NCBI GenBank assembly: GCA_033807695.1
Contig: CM066300.1
Coordinates: 5,022,001-5,086,000, forward strand
DNA: 64,000 nucleotides
Reading direction: 5' to 3'
Source of the DNA: Daedaleopsis sinensis
Lineage: Eukaryota; Basidiomycota; Agaricomycetes; Polyporales; Polyporaceae
This document shows, in pieces, positions 22,706 through 36,217 of the stretch. The notes beneath the pieces were generated by a model, which had not been told where the DNA came from, searched no databases, and saw nothing but the letters and a program-made list of their open reading frames with translations. Every line of letters begins with the position of its first letter. Within the stretch, counting starts at the first letter, position 1. The translations under genes and the position numbers were made by a program.

Positions 22706-23945
22706 GAAGCGGTATCGTCTTCGGTGTAACTGTAGTATAAGCCGGATGTATGTTGTATCACTCATAATCGTTGCGGTTGGTGTGGGTGTATTCTCCTATA
22801 CAATATACCATTCAGTGAAGACTTGCATCAGCTCCTATTACGTGCCGGGGACTTGCTAGTCAACTGCGCCGTTGTATCCGAATGCCCTCGCCGGACTTCC
22901 GCGTGACGTCACGCGACATAAGTTCGACCAGGCTGATGGGCGCCTGATCGCTGTACCTCTTGCGCTCGTACCACCACAATGCCTGCCACTGGATAGTCTT
23001 CCTCCAATTCTACTCTTCCTCATATTTCAGTCTTGCGGAAGCAGGAACTGGAACATTTGTTAGCTATATGCCGCAGCCTTTCCCGCCTCCGGTGCCTTTG
23101 GATGGCAAGCCTAGACAGCTTCGCGCCGCTCGGCGTCTACACCTTACCACCGGACGCATGGAATGTCGAAGAGAAGGTGTTTCTTTCGGAGGAGCACGGT
23201 GGTATGTAGTGGTATGTCTGCATATTCATTGTATCTCCGACTGTTACAAACACGTAATGCTAGCTTGCTAATACAGGAGATCGTCTGTGAGCTCAAACCC
23301 CTCGACTCCGCTTTGCTGTGGGGCTGTGGGCGCTGCACGTATACCATAACGACATCGCGCATCTACTTGTTTCTGTCGTGAGAGGTCGTGAGTCGCATGA
23401 GAGAATGCATAGCCTTGTACTGGTCGATCTTGTCACCCTGCTAATGCCAAGTTGATGCCAGAGATCATTGTCACTGTGAATACTTACTAGCTACGTCGCC
23501 ATGCCAATGGAGTGGTTCCTGTGCTACCCCTAGGTAAAGATTATTGAAGTAACAGTATTCTGAAGACGTGCTGTCAGCTGGTGTCACCTGCAGCCTCCTG
23601 CAGGCTGCAGCGTGCACGTTGAAGGAATTGATCAACAACTGAACCGCTGACAAGATTCTGAACGTGTTTCGTGACATCGTCCCGGTGAGCCGGTCTCAGT
23701 GGACTCAATGCAAATGGTCCGAGTCGGTATGTTTCTAGCTCCGAGGTATGATGCATTGATGGCCTGCTCGTATCACTGGAAGCACGAAACAGGTGTTCTA
23801 TGCGCAGCACCCGTTCCTTATGCATGTATGTATATGTACTATACATGATTGTGGCGCGCTATCCTCCTCTTCGTCGACCATCCATCGCCAGCCACTTACT
23901 TGACTTCTACCTCGCGACGAAAGACGTCGAGGCAGCTTGGTCCCG
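22706..23945. other. Intergenic, 1.24 kb
   Basis: No supported gene. A proline-rich frame around 23060-23180 has no family match that I recognise. A perfect inverted repeat (9-bp arms CTGCAGCCT, 5-nt loop) lies at 23588-23610. The ABC transporter promoter must be in the last few hundred bases. Confidence 0.4.
23588..23610. repeat. Perfect inverted repeat (hairpin)
   Basis: CTGCAGCCT - CCTGC - AGGCTGCAG, with 9-bp arms and a 5-nt loop, about 335 bp upstream of the ABC transporter ATG. Confidence 0.7.
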
Positions 23946-26900
23946 ATGTCGTCGCTCTTTTGGCGCCAGTTCAAGGCGTTGTTCCTCAAGAACTGGATCA
24001 TACTGGCCAAACACCCCATTGTGAGTCTCAATACATCGTCCGTACCCATGTATATCTTGCTGAATTCAATTGACCAGCTTACGATCTTTCGATGTTTCGT
24101 GATCCCTGTCGCCGTCGCGATTTTTCTCGCATACGCACAAGTCTTCCTGACGAAACCAGACTCTGCAAGTTGTTCTCTTTCTGCCCTCTTCCGTCATATT
24201 GACATGTCTTTCTCATGTAGGGAGGTCTCGGGACGGCAGTGCCAGTAGCACGACTGTCGGACGTGTTCAACCCGTCGCTCGCTCTGGTATGGTCGGACGA
24301 CACGAACGATGCTGGTAGCATCCGTCCCGATGACATTATGGCTCGCGCGACAAAGGACTTCTCGAGCAAGCAGTTGGCGTCTGTGCGCAAGGCGAGCACG
24401 AGTGAAATCGGCACGATATGCCAGGAGAACTTCCTCGGCTCTTCGGGATGCTTTGCGTCGGTGACATTCGAGCCTATCCCTGAAGCGAGCGGCATTAGCC
24501 TTCTCAACTACACTGTCCGTGCTGACGGCGGTCTGCGTTACGGGCACGTCAACGTCCGGAGCCATACATCCGATCTGGAGATTCGCATGTTCCCACTTCA
24601 ATGGGCGATCGATAGTGTAAGTGCATTCTAGTGTGGATCTGCAGTTGCTGACTACCCAAGGCTTGTAGGCGATCATTGCATTAAACACCGGTGTCACTCC
24701 TTCCACCCCAGTCGAATGGCCATTCACCTATGACACCAGTGACACGATCGACGCCGACATCCGACTGGGTTTGTGTCACTTCACCCGTCTCAAGCAACAA
24801 CCGCTAACATCCATTTCAGCGTACCTCTCATTCGCATCCGTGATCCTGACCATTGTGTTGTATGTGTTCTCACCTGCTAGGTCGTCGCACGTTGTCTGAC
24901 GAGTCTGCAGCTTCGTAGTGTTTGTCGAGGTCTCGTACCAGCTCCCCAACTTGGCAGTCAAGGAACGTGCATCAGGACTCACCAGCCACATGAAGGCTAT
25001 GGGTCTCGGCGATGCAGCACGCATTCTGTGCGTAAAAGCTCTTCTCTCGCTCTATTTAGCTCACTTCGAATGAAAAATACAGCTCCTGGCATCTTAGCTT
25101 CTCTCTAGCATACCTCCCAGCATGGCTCATCACCGCGGGTATCTGGCACGTGAAGCTGTGGACCGGGACGAACGCCGGGCTCCTCGTCGCCATCCATATC
25201 CTTACCGGCCTCTCGGTGACAAGCTATGCTACCTTCTCGATGGCCCCCTTCGGGAAGAGTCCACAGCTAGCAGCGATCTCGTCGCTCATGCTCGCATATG
25301 TGTGCTGCATCCTCGGCATGACGCTCACCTTCGTGCCGACCTCGGTGTTCTTTGTCCTCATCCTGCTCTTCCCTCCGATGTTCTATCCCGTCGCCATTCG
25401 GTGTATCACTGGCTTCGAGCTCAATGCCGTCCCGACTTCCTCGACGACGCCTGACCCGAATTTCAACCTGACGTTGTGGCCGCTTATGATCGCGGTAGTG
25501 GTACGTCTCTCGTCGCTCTTGCATGCACGCTCCGGTTGCCGTTCTTCATCATGATGCTCACACATTCCGTAGATCGGCATATTCGTTTGGCCGTGGGTCG
25601 GCGCGCTCTGGGAGCGCTCACTGTATGACGCACAAACCACACGCTTTGCCTGCTGGGGCCGTCGCAAGAAGGAAAGCTCAGCTCTCGAGCCACCACCTCC
25701 GGGCATGGCGATCTCGGTCCGCAACCTCGGTAAGGACTTCCGCACGACGGGCTGGTTCAAGCGAAAGAAGGGACTCGTCACCGCCATCTCAGACCTCACG
25801 CTCGACATCCCGAAGCACGGCATATTTGTGCTACTCGGGCCCAATGGGTGTGTACCGAGTCGTGTGATGCTCCGTGATATTGTCGTCCTTTAACTAACTT
25901 ATGCGTGCAGTGCGGGGAAATCGACAACAATGTCTATCCTCGGTGGCCTCACTAGTCATACACGAGGCTCGGTCGTCTTTGAAGGTGGAGCTGAGCGGCC
26001 TCCGCGCGGGAGCATCGGGCTCGTTCCGCAGAAGAACATCTTGTTCCCGGAGCTGACCTGCTACCAGACGCTGCATTTGTGGAAGGATCTCAAGCCGGAG
26101 ACCGACCGTGAAGAAGACATTGTTCAGCTGCTCAAGGACTGTGATTTGGGTGCAAAGATACATCACGACGCGAGCGCATTGAGTGGGGGACAGAAGAGGA
26201 AACTGCAGCTGGCGGTTGGACTGATTGGGGGCTCGAAGAGTGAGTGACTAAGGTCATGTAACCGTGCTCATACTCACGATTAACTGCGCAGTCATCCTGG
26301 TCGACGAGGTAAGTGAGTTGTATCAATGTCGCATGTCGTATCTCAAAGATGTATAGTGCACATCCGGCGTCGACCCTCTGTCTCGCAGGGCAATCTGGAA
26401 GACCCTGACTTCCGTGAAAGATGATCGTACAGTCGTTTTCACGACACATGTGAGTCTTCTTACCCGCGACCCATTCTGCGATACGCTCATATAGACATCG
26501 CACGCATAGTTCCTTGACGAAGCCGATTTGCTCGCGGACGATATCGCGGTGCTAGCCGCACCCGGTAAGCTTGTTGCGCACGGAAGCCCTGTCGCGTTGA
26601 AGTCCTCCCTGGGAGAGGGCTATACAATGAGAGTAACCCATAGAATACCCGTCGACTCCTCTGCCCTTCTAACACTCCTTCGCGACGTCGTCCCCGAAGT
26701 GCATGTAACCGGATCTCACGAGCTTGTGTACCACCTCAAGACGCACGATCCAGCTGTTGTCCGCGTGGTCCTCGAGATCGTCGAACGCGAGAAGAGAAGG
26801 CTGTACATCGATTCCTATGCCGTCTCTGCGACGACCATTGAGGACATCTTCCTTGATCTCATGCAGGACGCCGAGAAAACAGAAGCGGCGCCGGTGCTTC

Positions 26901-29836
26901 AGCAACAGGAGGAAGACGAGCCCACCTTCTCCCCCGAAAGCCTCACTGCCTCTCCGGCCAAGATTGACCTTACGAATGGTACCCATCGCAACGTGTTCGG
27001 CCAGGCTCTCACCATCTTCCACAAGCGTTGCCTCGTCGCGCGACGCAGCTGGCTCTCTTACGTCCTTGCTCTCGTTGTCGCTTGTGTCATCCCGACCATC
27101 TCGCTGAAGTTCGTCCCCACCAACGCAGAGACATGCGCAGTAATCACCACTGCCAATGCCGGGAGCGCATCTCCACTCTTCATGCCAGATTCGTACCTCA
27201 AAACCACCGTCGTCGACCCTGACTTCTGGGGGCTGGTGCCGTTTGTCACTCCACCCGGCTTGCTCAGTGCGCTCGGGAACGAGACGAGCGCACTAGCCGT
27301 CCAAGACCTCCCGAGCAATGATGCCTTTGTACAGGAAGTCTCAACGAACTACACCGTACTGATAAACGGCGGAATATCGTTCGACCTGCAGAGCGGCACG
27401 TCCCTGTTCGCATGGCAAGCGCTGATGCCGATGAGCGGACCAGTCTTCTTGAACATGGTGTCGAACCTCAACTACAACAAGGCATTGAATGACACAGGCA
27501 GGACTTTGGAAGGCGGTGCCCCGAAGTTCATTGCAGTCGCGTTGGGTTCTTTTCCGACAATCAGCTCCGGCTCGTTGACTCCGCTCGTATGGGCTGCGTT
27601 TTTTGGAGTCGCTATGGTGCGTCTCTCTCGGTTCTCGTCCCCAGACCTAGATGCTAAGACGGAGTGCAGGCGATCTTCCCTGCATTCTTCACCCTGTACG
27701 TCGCGCAAGAACGGCGGTCGTTAGTGCAGGCGATGCAGTTTTCTAACGGGCTGTCGAACCCGGCTGGTCTTTGGCTCGGGCACGTCGTGTTCGATGCGCT
27801 CTTCTCTGTGATCGCCGCGACAATCCTCGTTATCGTCTTCGCTACTAAGTCGACGCTGTTCCAAGGGCTGGGATACCTGTGGTTCATCATCGTCCTGCAC
27901 GGATTCACAGGCTCGCTCTTTGCATACTTATGGACGCTTTGGATCAAGTCTCCTACAGGGGCATTCGCAGCGGTCATGGCTTATCAGCTCGTTGTGTTTG
28001 GGGTAAGTGGTGTGACTTCGTAAACCACTATGATGTTTTCTGACGCTTCATAATACAGCTGTACCTCGCAGGGTACATGCTCACGCTCACATACAGCTTG
28101 GTCACAGAGTCTGCCACGACCATCAACATAATACGTGCGTAGTTGACATTATAGGAAGTCGACTGCCATAACCTCACAACTCATGAACAGACTTCACGCT
28201 TGCACTCATATCTCCCTCTTTCAATGTCGTACGTATTCATTGTCCTAATACGACCTCACTGAGACTGAAGACTACGCCTAGGTCCGCGCCGGTTTCGTGT
28301 CCGTAAACCTCTTCGCACTGCTGTGCGAAGGCAGCTCTGTTGTTCCAAGCTCCTCCCTCGGGAGCATCACCCGTTTCGGCGGACCGATTCTCTACCTCAT
28401 CCTTCATGGCCTCCTTCTCTTCGGCGTCCTCGTACTCGCGGATTCTGGTTCCATGTTGAAGCAGCGGCTTCTCGCTACGCGATCGCGCAAAGTTGTCGCC
28501 GATTTCGACACAGAAACGAAGGGCCTGAATACGGATAAGCTGGACGTTCTGGCGGAGGCGCAGGCGGTTGAGCACTCGAGCGATGCATTGAAGGTGCTGG
28601 GAGTTTCAAAGACGTTCAATGGTGCGGGAACTGTCGTTGACGGCGTGAGCTTCGGGGTTGCGACCGACACGATCTTCGCGCTCCTGGGCCCGAACGGCGC
28701 GGGGAAGACAACCACGTTCAACATGATCCGTACGTCTTATCCTCTCCCCATCTACATCCTCTGTTGTACGTTTCACTCACGAGCCCGTGGTTGACACAGG
28801 TGGCGACCTCACCCCTGACACGGGTGAAATCCTCATAAACGGCCGCTCCATCACGCGACACACCCAGACCGCGCGCGTCTCACTCGGGGTCTGCCCGCAG
28901 TTCACCGCGATCGACGCGCAGCTGACCGTGCGTGAGCACCTACAAGTCTACGCACGGTTGAAAGGCCTGCGTCGTGGCGCGGAGACTGCGCGGAACGTCG
29001 AGGGTATCATGACGATGACCAACTTGAGTGCATATGCGGACAGAATGGCGAACAAACTGTCCGGAGGCAATCAGAGGAAGCTCGCTTTGGCGATTGCATT
29101 GATTGGTACGTCGCGTCTGCATGTTGTGCTTCGGTCAAACTGGTGTATAAATTGACATACGCATGTAGGCAACCCGTCTGTGGTGCTCATCGACGAGTTT
29201 TCAAGCGGGGTCGACGCGAAGATGAAGCGCGATATGTGGGGCACGCTCAAGAACGTCGCCGTCGGAAAAGCGATTGTGATCACCACCCGTAAGCCTTATC
29301 GCTACTCTCGTCTTGGTGTATCATTAACTCATTCATCTCTCCCTCCACGATCAGATTCTATGGAGGAAGCCTCTACCCTTGCTAACAAGGTTGGCATCAT
29401 CGCTAAACATATGCTCGGTATGTCAATATGGCTTGTCAATTCGCGTCAGACTCGTTCGCTGACCTCACATTTTCAATCAGCCGTCGGTACGACCGACACT
29501 CTCCTCTCCCGCTACGATCGCTACCTCGTACACTTCCCTGGGCGGACACGCGAGGATGTAGTTCGCGCTCGTGAGCTTATGGCGCGTATCCCCGGTGCGC
29601 GTATGGCGAACGACGTAGCGACACGGTTTGAGGTTCCTGTCGGGGACAGCCTGTCGCTCGCGCAGTTGTTCGCGGTGCTTGCGGACGCTACTAAGGAGAA
29701 TGGAGGCGGTATCGGAGAGTACGCCGTGGAGAAGGCGAGCCTGGAGAGTGTGTTTATGAAGGTTATCAGGGATAACGCTGTGGAGGAGGGCGATGGGGAG
29801 GCTCGGAGGAAAGCGTGGTGGCGCTGGTTTGCGTGA
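23946..29836 (+). CDS. Full-length ABC transporter, ABC-A type
   Basis: Architecture TMD1-NBD1-TMD2-NBD2, about 1,500 residues with roughly twenty exons. The first exon starts MSSLFWRQFKALFLKNW, typical of ABC-A proteins. A large extracytosolic loop follows, then helices to about 25600. NBD1: Walker A GPNGAGKST (split by an intron after Asn-Gly at ~25850), signature LSGGQKRK, Walker B IILVDE on a 17-nt microexon (26292-26308), then CTSGVDP and H-loop TTHFLDEAD. TMD2 runs about 27000-28440. NBD2: GPNGAGKTTT, signature LSGGNQRK, Walker B VVLIDE, then FSSGVDA, and H-switch ITTHSMEEAST created by splicing. All catalytic residues are present in both halves. ABC-A members usually move lipids; the substrate here is unknown. 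The ATG at 23946 is preferred; there is no ATG upstream in frame. Confidence 0.93.
26292..26308 (+). other. 17-nt microexon carrying Walker B of NBD1
   Basis: Flanks are gcgcag / GTAAGT. With one base from the previous exon it codes I-I-L-V-D-E, including the Walker B Asp and the catalytic Glu. The next exon starts at 26357 with C-T-S-G-V-D-P. Confidence 0.85.
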
Positions 29837-30054
29837 TGTGTGTTGGACATGGACTCTACTGCAGCCGGACTTGCATTAGTATGATATATGATACCTTCCC
29901 TTATCCAAGTCTATACGTTCACACAAACATGTCTGACATTAGCAAGAAGCGACATTGTCAAGAAGTAATATACAACTAATGTCGGTTTAGGCCGGTGTCA
30001 GTATCAACACGTAACGATGCTCAGATAGTACGACAAGATAAAAGAGGATGTCCG

Positions 30055-33000
30055 TCACATCTTCCTACGCTTCGTCGGGGGCTCGTCATATGGCAGCTGC
30101 ACGGGGTGTTTCAAGTTTCCCGACCCTGGGTACGAAACACCGGAGACATGTCCAGAGAACGCGTGAGCCTGAGGCGTGAATGCGGAGTGTGGTAGCATTG
30201 CGGAACGTTGTGGAGCCTGAGCGACCTGAGCTGCGTTCGGAGGGCTCAGACCGGAGACGACAGACTCGTAGTCGCCTCCGAGAACCGCCTGCAGTTCGGC
30301 CTTGTTGACGCTGATCGCCTGCAAGAGCTGCACGCCCTTCTCCTGGTCCTTCTTCCACTGCTGCTGATTGAAGTGCTTGTCCACTTTCGTGACCTGCCAG
30401 ACACAGTGACGTATCAGCTGAAAACAGCAAAGGGGCATAACGTATCATAGTATGGCTCGTACATACCAACAGGCGCTGCACATTTTTTGGCTTCAGGCTC
30501 GTCCATGTGGCGATCGAGGACGCCGTATGCGTCAGGAACTGTTCGACATGCCTCACGTCTTTCACACGGCGAAGTTGGAACTCCTTCTCTTTCTGGTCTC
30601 CGAACAGGAGAAACTCCCGCACAGGCTTGCAGTGGGCGCACGCGCATGTCCAGCCGCTGTCGAGGCGACTGAGAAGCCGCTTCGTCTCCTCTGGATCAGG
30701 CGCAGACAGGGGATCCATCACCTCGCTTGTCCAGTGGACCATAATCTGGCGGATGACGGGAGCGAAGTGCGGGGACGTGACGGGGACGCTGTACTTCGCG
30801 CACACAGCGTAGATTGTCTCCAGCAGGGGCCCCAGACGGACCCGAACGTAGTCGGCGTTCATGATCGGCTGGCTGATGCTCGATTCGAAGACGAAGGAGC
30901 AGGCCTCGGGTAGACCGAGCGTCATCGGGAACTCGATTGTCTCCAGGGTGGTGCAACTCTCGACCGGAATGAGGGCGGCCCACTTTTTCATAAACGAAAG
31001 CATCCACATTTTCGTGGAATCCCCGATGTGCTCGCGGTTGGTGTGCAGTGCGCTGAGCAGCGCGCGAAGACTTGGTTCATCCAGCGCGAGTGTTTCAAGC
31101 TTTGGCATGATCCTGAACAAGTGGTCAGCGGAAGAGGCTCTGTTCATTCACTTGTACTACTTACCTCGTAGCCAGCAGGGACCAGTGTCTGCCAATGGAG
31201 ACAATCTGGAAAAGTGATCCAAAATCTTCCGGGGTGAGCGGTGACACCGCGTCCACGGCATCGAGCCAGCTGAGGAGCGAGTGTTCGCAGAACTTGGTCA
31301 GGTCGACAGGAGTTCGCTTCTCCCCTTCTGCCAGATATGCGATGAGGGGGAAGTAGACTATCCGGGCACGAGGACCAGGCTCTATAGCAGAGATGTCCTT
31401 CAGCTTGGTCAAGCCAGCAGACACTAGGTCGATCTCCCCCGCAAGGGAGCAGGCTAGCATGAACGCTTGCGCCTGTAAGAGTAGGCCTTTATCTGGTGGT
31501 GCATTCGGGGTTAATGTAGGAGGGACATGGAGATGATTCAGAGCCTCATGCAGTAGGTCGCGAATCGCCTCTGTGAGCATCGCGGGTGCGAGTTTTAAGA
31601 CCTGGTCGCTCTGGAGGCAGGCCAGATACCGGATCAGGATAGACGAGTCTGTGACAGTCTTCATCATCGGCAGGATCCTGCATAACATTGCATCAGCTCA
31701 TTTGGTGGGTTGTAGTGGAAGACAGCACGCACTTTTGCTTGAAGATCACCGCACCCCCTCGTTCTTTCAGAACGAGATCCGTCAGCGCGGCGCACTCGTC
31801 CAGCGTGGGCACCTTGAGAACATCGTACCGCTTCTTCCGTTGTGCCGCTACCCACGGTGGGATAGTCTCGATGAGCTCTAAAGAGTTTTGTCCTTTGCAC
31901 CACTTCTCGATGCCATCCAAGAATTGCAATGCAGTCACGTCTGACGGCTCTCCCTCCATCGCCTGCTCCAAGCTACGTCCATCAGGCTCAGCTCGATGGA
32001 CGCATGGAGTGCCACGGAGCCACTTACCACTGCTGCACCTGCTGAAAGCCGAATGTACTAACCGCCGTCTGCACGTTCTCTGTGCCAATAGCCGAAATAG
32101 ACCGCGCAACGTTGCACGCGTGCACAGCGCGGAGCCAAAGCTCGAGATCGTTCCACAAGAATGCAACGCGGCATGCGGACTTCAAGATAGCCTCGTAGTG
32201 GGGTGTGCTCGCATTAGCAAGGATGTCTTCCACGAGTTGTGCGTCCTCCGGAGCAGGTTTGGAGCCCTCGTGGGCACGGAGCCGCTCGCAGGCATCCGGG
32301 ATTGCATTAGCACCGTGCATGACCTCGAACTGCGCCCATTTGGGCCATAGAACCACCACGTTCCTATGGTAGACTGACAGAGATATTCAGTCGTGACAAT
32401 AAGGTTTGCAGGCAACTATTCACTCACCTCGACGAAACTCGTAGTCCCAGTCTAGCTGAAATTGAGCGAAGTCAACGGGGTGCGAACGCAACGATAGAAA
32501 GAGAAGACCAACAGAGCTCTCGGCCGGCTTGTAGTACTGCTTATCGTACGGGTTTGCCGCAATATGTTCGACCAGCGCTTGTTGAAAGAGCATGAACTCT
32601 GTGCCAAGATCGTGGTCCAGCCTTGCTCGCCCCGAGCCCCCATCTATATCGACGAGTTTCTCGATGGTGACCTTCGTGTGGTTGTGCAAGATAAAAGGAT
32701 CGGACCAAGCGACCTCGGCTTCGTATTCTGTACCCGAGCCTTCGCCGTGGTTGTATTCCTTGTATAAGCCGTCTTCCTCATTAGTCACACAGCCGCACAC
32801 CACACACGTCATCTTGGCAAGGCCGACATGGAACCCGTGCAGCTTCCCAACGTTGGCCAGGAGCGAGACGACGCGCGCGTCTGCATCTTCCAGGCTATCG
32901 CGGCGGAGTTTGACGTCGCGCGTGTATTTGTTGCGAAGGAGGTGGATGAGTTTGGTCGGCGCGGGTTTGCCTTCGCTTCTCAGCGCGTTCCAACGATGCA

Positions 33001-34030
33001 GCACCTGCCGGAGACGCGAGACAACGTCGTCCTGATGAGAGATAGCGGGGACAGGAGAGTCGGTAGTGGGAATGATTTGGTAGCACAGAGCGAGGTGGTA
33101 TCCGTCAGAGAGTGGTGCGAACTCGGGATGAGCACCTGTCTGCCAGGCAAGAACCGTCAGGTTGGCAGCGGTGTGTGCGCTGTAGCCATAGGTCTCCGAA
33201 CGATCTCCATGGCTAACACGTAAATCCCCTCCGTCGAACGTCGACGGCAGCACGATGATCAACGTAGCAAATGCGAGCGAGGATGCGGTTTCACTTGAAT
33301 CACAATTGTGAGCTACAACGGAACGCAATCGACAATAGAGACCACTGCACTCACCACAACGTTGCAAGAGAGGGGTTGTGCCGAGAATCGTGCAATTGAA
33401 GGCCTGCAAGGTGGACGCGAGGCTTACTGATGTCTACGTCTACCGCTAATGCTTCACAAACTTTGCCTACGATTTTCTCAAGAAAGGCAGGCCACTCCCT
33501 GTTAGCGGGCCGAACCTAGAGATTTTGCAAGTCAATCAGATTACACGCGACGATGGTGTTGGTGGGCTCACCTTCTCTGCGTTAGACGCGTTGGTGACTA
33601 GACTATCCTTGAGAAGGGCTGCTTCTCTATGGTTCAAAGGAAGACCTAGACTACCGAAACCGTCGATGTCGAGGCCGGGGTTGCACCATGACGTGTGAGT
33701 TCGGCTGTATGAAAACGCGCCAGTGACACCCGGGTCATCCTTCAGAATGGAGGAGAGTGCGTCCTAATATAACCCATATCCATGAGCCTCGTAGAAGATC
33801 ATGCAGTTAGCGTACTCTGCCAACTTACACGAATATTCTCCACTGGTTTGGTGCCCTGGTTGCTGCCTGTGGGAGATTCTGAACCTGAGGACCTGATATC
33901 GCTCTCAGCGTCGGACTCGGCTGTAAAATTAAGAGGCCGTCAGGTGTGTAGAGATCTTATGGGTGTCAGACAATTTACACTTCTCGCCGAATTCCAGACG
34001 CTGATATGTCGCCCAACCACTGTAAGACAT
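30055..34030 (-). CDS. Long 2OG-Fe(II) dioxygenase-like protein, divergent
   Basis: Start ATG at 34030 (MSYSGWATYQRLEFGEK). The next exons give an acidic SESDAESD segment and DALSSILKDDPGVTGAFSY. NPGLDIDGFGSLGLPL and WPAFLEKIVGKV then match the N-terminal block of a basidiomycete family of large prolyl-4-hydroxylase-like proteins. The core double-stranded beta-helix region shows FATLIIVLPSTFDGGDL, then AWQTGAHPEFAPLSDGYHL. The family normally has HxD, a distal His and a GYR arginine for 2-oxoglutarate. Here the first motif is AHNCDSSE (one residue longer), the distal His is present (GAHPE), and GYR reads GYH. A helical region of ~550 aa follows, ending in a basic PPTKRRKM that may be a nuclear signal. 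Oxygenase activity is therefore uncertain. Introns are mostly 50-65 nt; one near 33310-33360 seems to be only ~42 nt. Confidence 0.8.
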
Positions 34031-36217
34031 TCTGACTTCTGTCAGCTCTGCCTAGGGATCGCTGTAACAATCGCGGTGTTTGATCAGTATAGATAGCCTG
34101 TTATGAGGCCTATAGCAAGAGAAGCACATGCTTCAAGGGTGCGAGGGGGCTACTCAGCCTGTTGCGAAGGGAAAGTTGTAGAACGGCGAGTGCCAGGGGG
34201 GTAACATATAAGGCAAAAAAGCGTGCGTACTGTTTAACGTCGTGCTAAACCTCCACTTCAATGCTCAACACGCGTTCCCAGGGATTCTAGTACACGATTG
34301 CGCGACGGCTTGAGCCTTGCAGCGTTACTCCGACGGCGCTTATCTGACAAGGAGAGAGAGGTCTTCGACCGCGTCCCTGCGTCTCAACGCGCCCCAAAAG
34401 CGTGTCCGTACGCGTATTATAGGCTTTAAAAAGGGTCGACTGGGTTTCCGAGAGGTTTAACGAAGAGCAGAAGAGAGAGGAAAGGATTGCGCTGTCAAGC
34501 CGACGAGCGCCTACCGACACAGCGACAGCGGATATATTCAACAGTTTCGGGGAAACTTCACGGTGTGCGTACTGCTAGATGGTAACACAGAGAAGTTGCC
34601 TGAAGTCGACCTTAGAAGATATTAGACCGGGGCGGGTGGCAGAACTGATGAGAGAAGGCGAGGGCGAGCTTGGTAACTAATAGTTAAATAGTACTCAAAT
34701 AGTACTAGTTAGTAGTACTTACTTACGTAAGTACTAGATTACTTGCTATGGCGTCTAACTACCTTTCTACCGCCGCGACAGAACTACTACGAACTCCTTA
34801 GTCTGGGGCTTCCTCCTACTTCTTCCCCTCATCTTTCTAGGCTAATAGAGACTCGACTCCGATTTTGCGATGGATGCGGTGGGAGGCGCAAGATGCGAAG
34901 ACGAAGACGACGACGCAAGATACATGCTGACGGGCACAGGGAGCTGTTCACGGAGGACGCGTTCGTGCTCCCGCCGTCACCAACGCTGACGATCAAGTAC
35001 TGCCCCGCACGTACCAGTTCAAGCTCGCGCTAGTTGGGAGGAAGTACCTCATATCCGCGAACAGTCGTACGCCCCTCAAGACCAAGAGTAGCGCGTACCG
35101 CCCTTCAATGGTATGTCAGGCTCATCTTTTTCGTCAGTGTGTGCCGGGGTTCTGCCCTGGACTGGAGCTCTGCGCTTTGAATTTGGACTGATGTAAGGGA
35201 CGTGACTATGGCTGCTTTACTCGCAAGACTACTCGTCCGCCTTGAACTCGTACATCCCCAGGGTGTCGACCGGTCGGTTGCCCGGAGCGGCGCTCATGCT
35301 CGAGTACCGCGACCTCGGCCGAGGGGACAGTGGGGCGACCGTGAGGAGGCGAACTCTCCGCCTAAGACCCACACGGGTAAGTCGTGGTGCACGAGTGGCA
35401 CTCCCGATCGGTCGCCGCGGTGTCACTGGTACTGGAGGTGTCTATTATGCCAAAGTGTACTTCGAACCAAAATCAGACCTAACCAGTCTCGCTGCGGAGA
35501 GACCACGGTCGGCCCATATGCTTCCATCTCCATTACGCACTCCATACTTAGCCGTCTTCTCGTGCGTCTTCCGTCACTCGCTCACGAACGCTCTACAGCA
35601 AATAGGGAACTGAACCAAAAGGCATGCATAAATGGAGGCTCGTTCAGTGCCGTCCAAGGAGTCAGTTTGGATAAAGTGATTAACCCTCCAAGGCTTGAGC
35701 TTAGGGTGAGGATGAGATGGATGGAGAAACGTCTAGAGCGGATGGCAATCATGACTCGTGCGCGTGAGCACTTGTCTTTGTGAGGACTCCTTCCCTTAGA
35801 CACTGTCTAGACTGTTAATGCATCTGGCATGATAGCATCCATGGTCGAAGATCTTCGAGGTCAAGAGAACTGTTCTGTACAAGCCCTGTAGCTGTCCTTG
35901 ACACGGTCCAGTATAAAAGCCTAGTAATGCTGAACGCGATGCAATATCTCGCCCTGCTCAGGCTTCAGACTCTCTTGCGGCCTTTTCTCTAGTTTCGTAT
36001 ACTCTCTCGACAGGTGAGCTGGCCTATTTCTGAAGGATCCCATACCTGCTGATAACAACCATTTCCCCTCGCATAGAAGGACGGACATGAGGGACGCAGA
36101 GTCCCGTGCCTACTGTGGTCGACTTCCTTCTGGGGGCCTCCCTGCAAGGCGAAAATCAGCTCGGCTAAATGTCGTACAGCCTCCCAGTCAGTTGGTTTAC
36201 TATCGTACCTACCTCTC
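34031..36217. other. Gene-poor stretch, 2.2 kb
   Basis: Contains AT-rich simple sequence at 34675-34745 with repeated AGTACT/TAGTA words. The 34860-35450 part (+) has short open frames with protein-like blocks in shifting frames (for example RELFTEDAFVLPPSP, then YQFKLALVGRKYLIS). This looks like a decayed coding sequence, but no family is recognised. The upstream end must hold the promoter of the 2OG-like gene (-). Confidence 0.35.
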
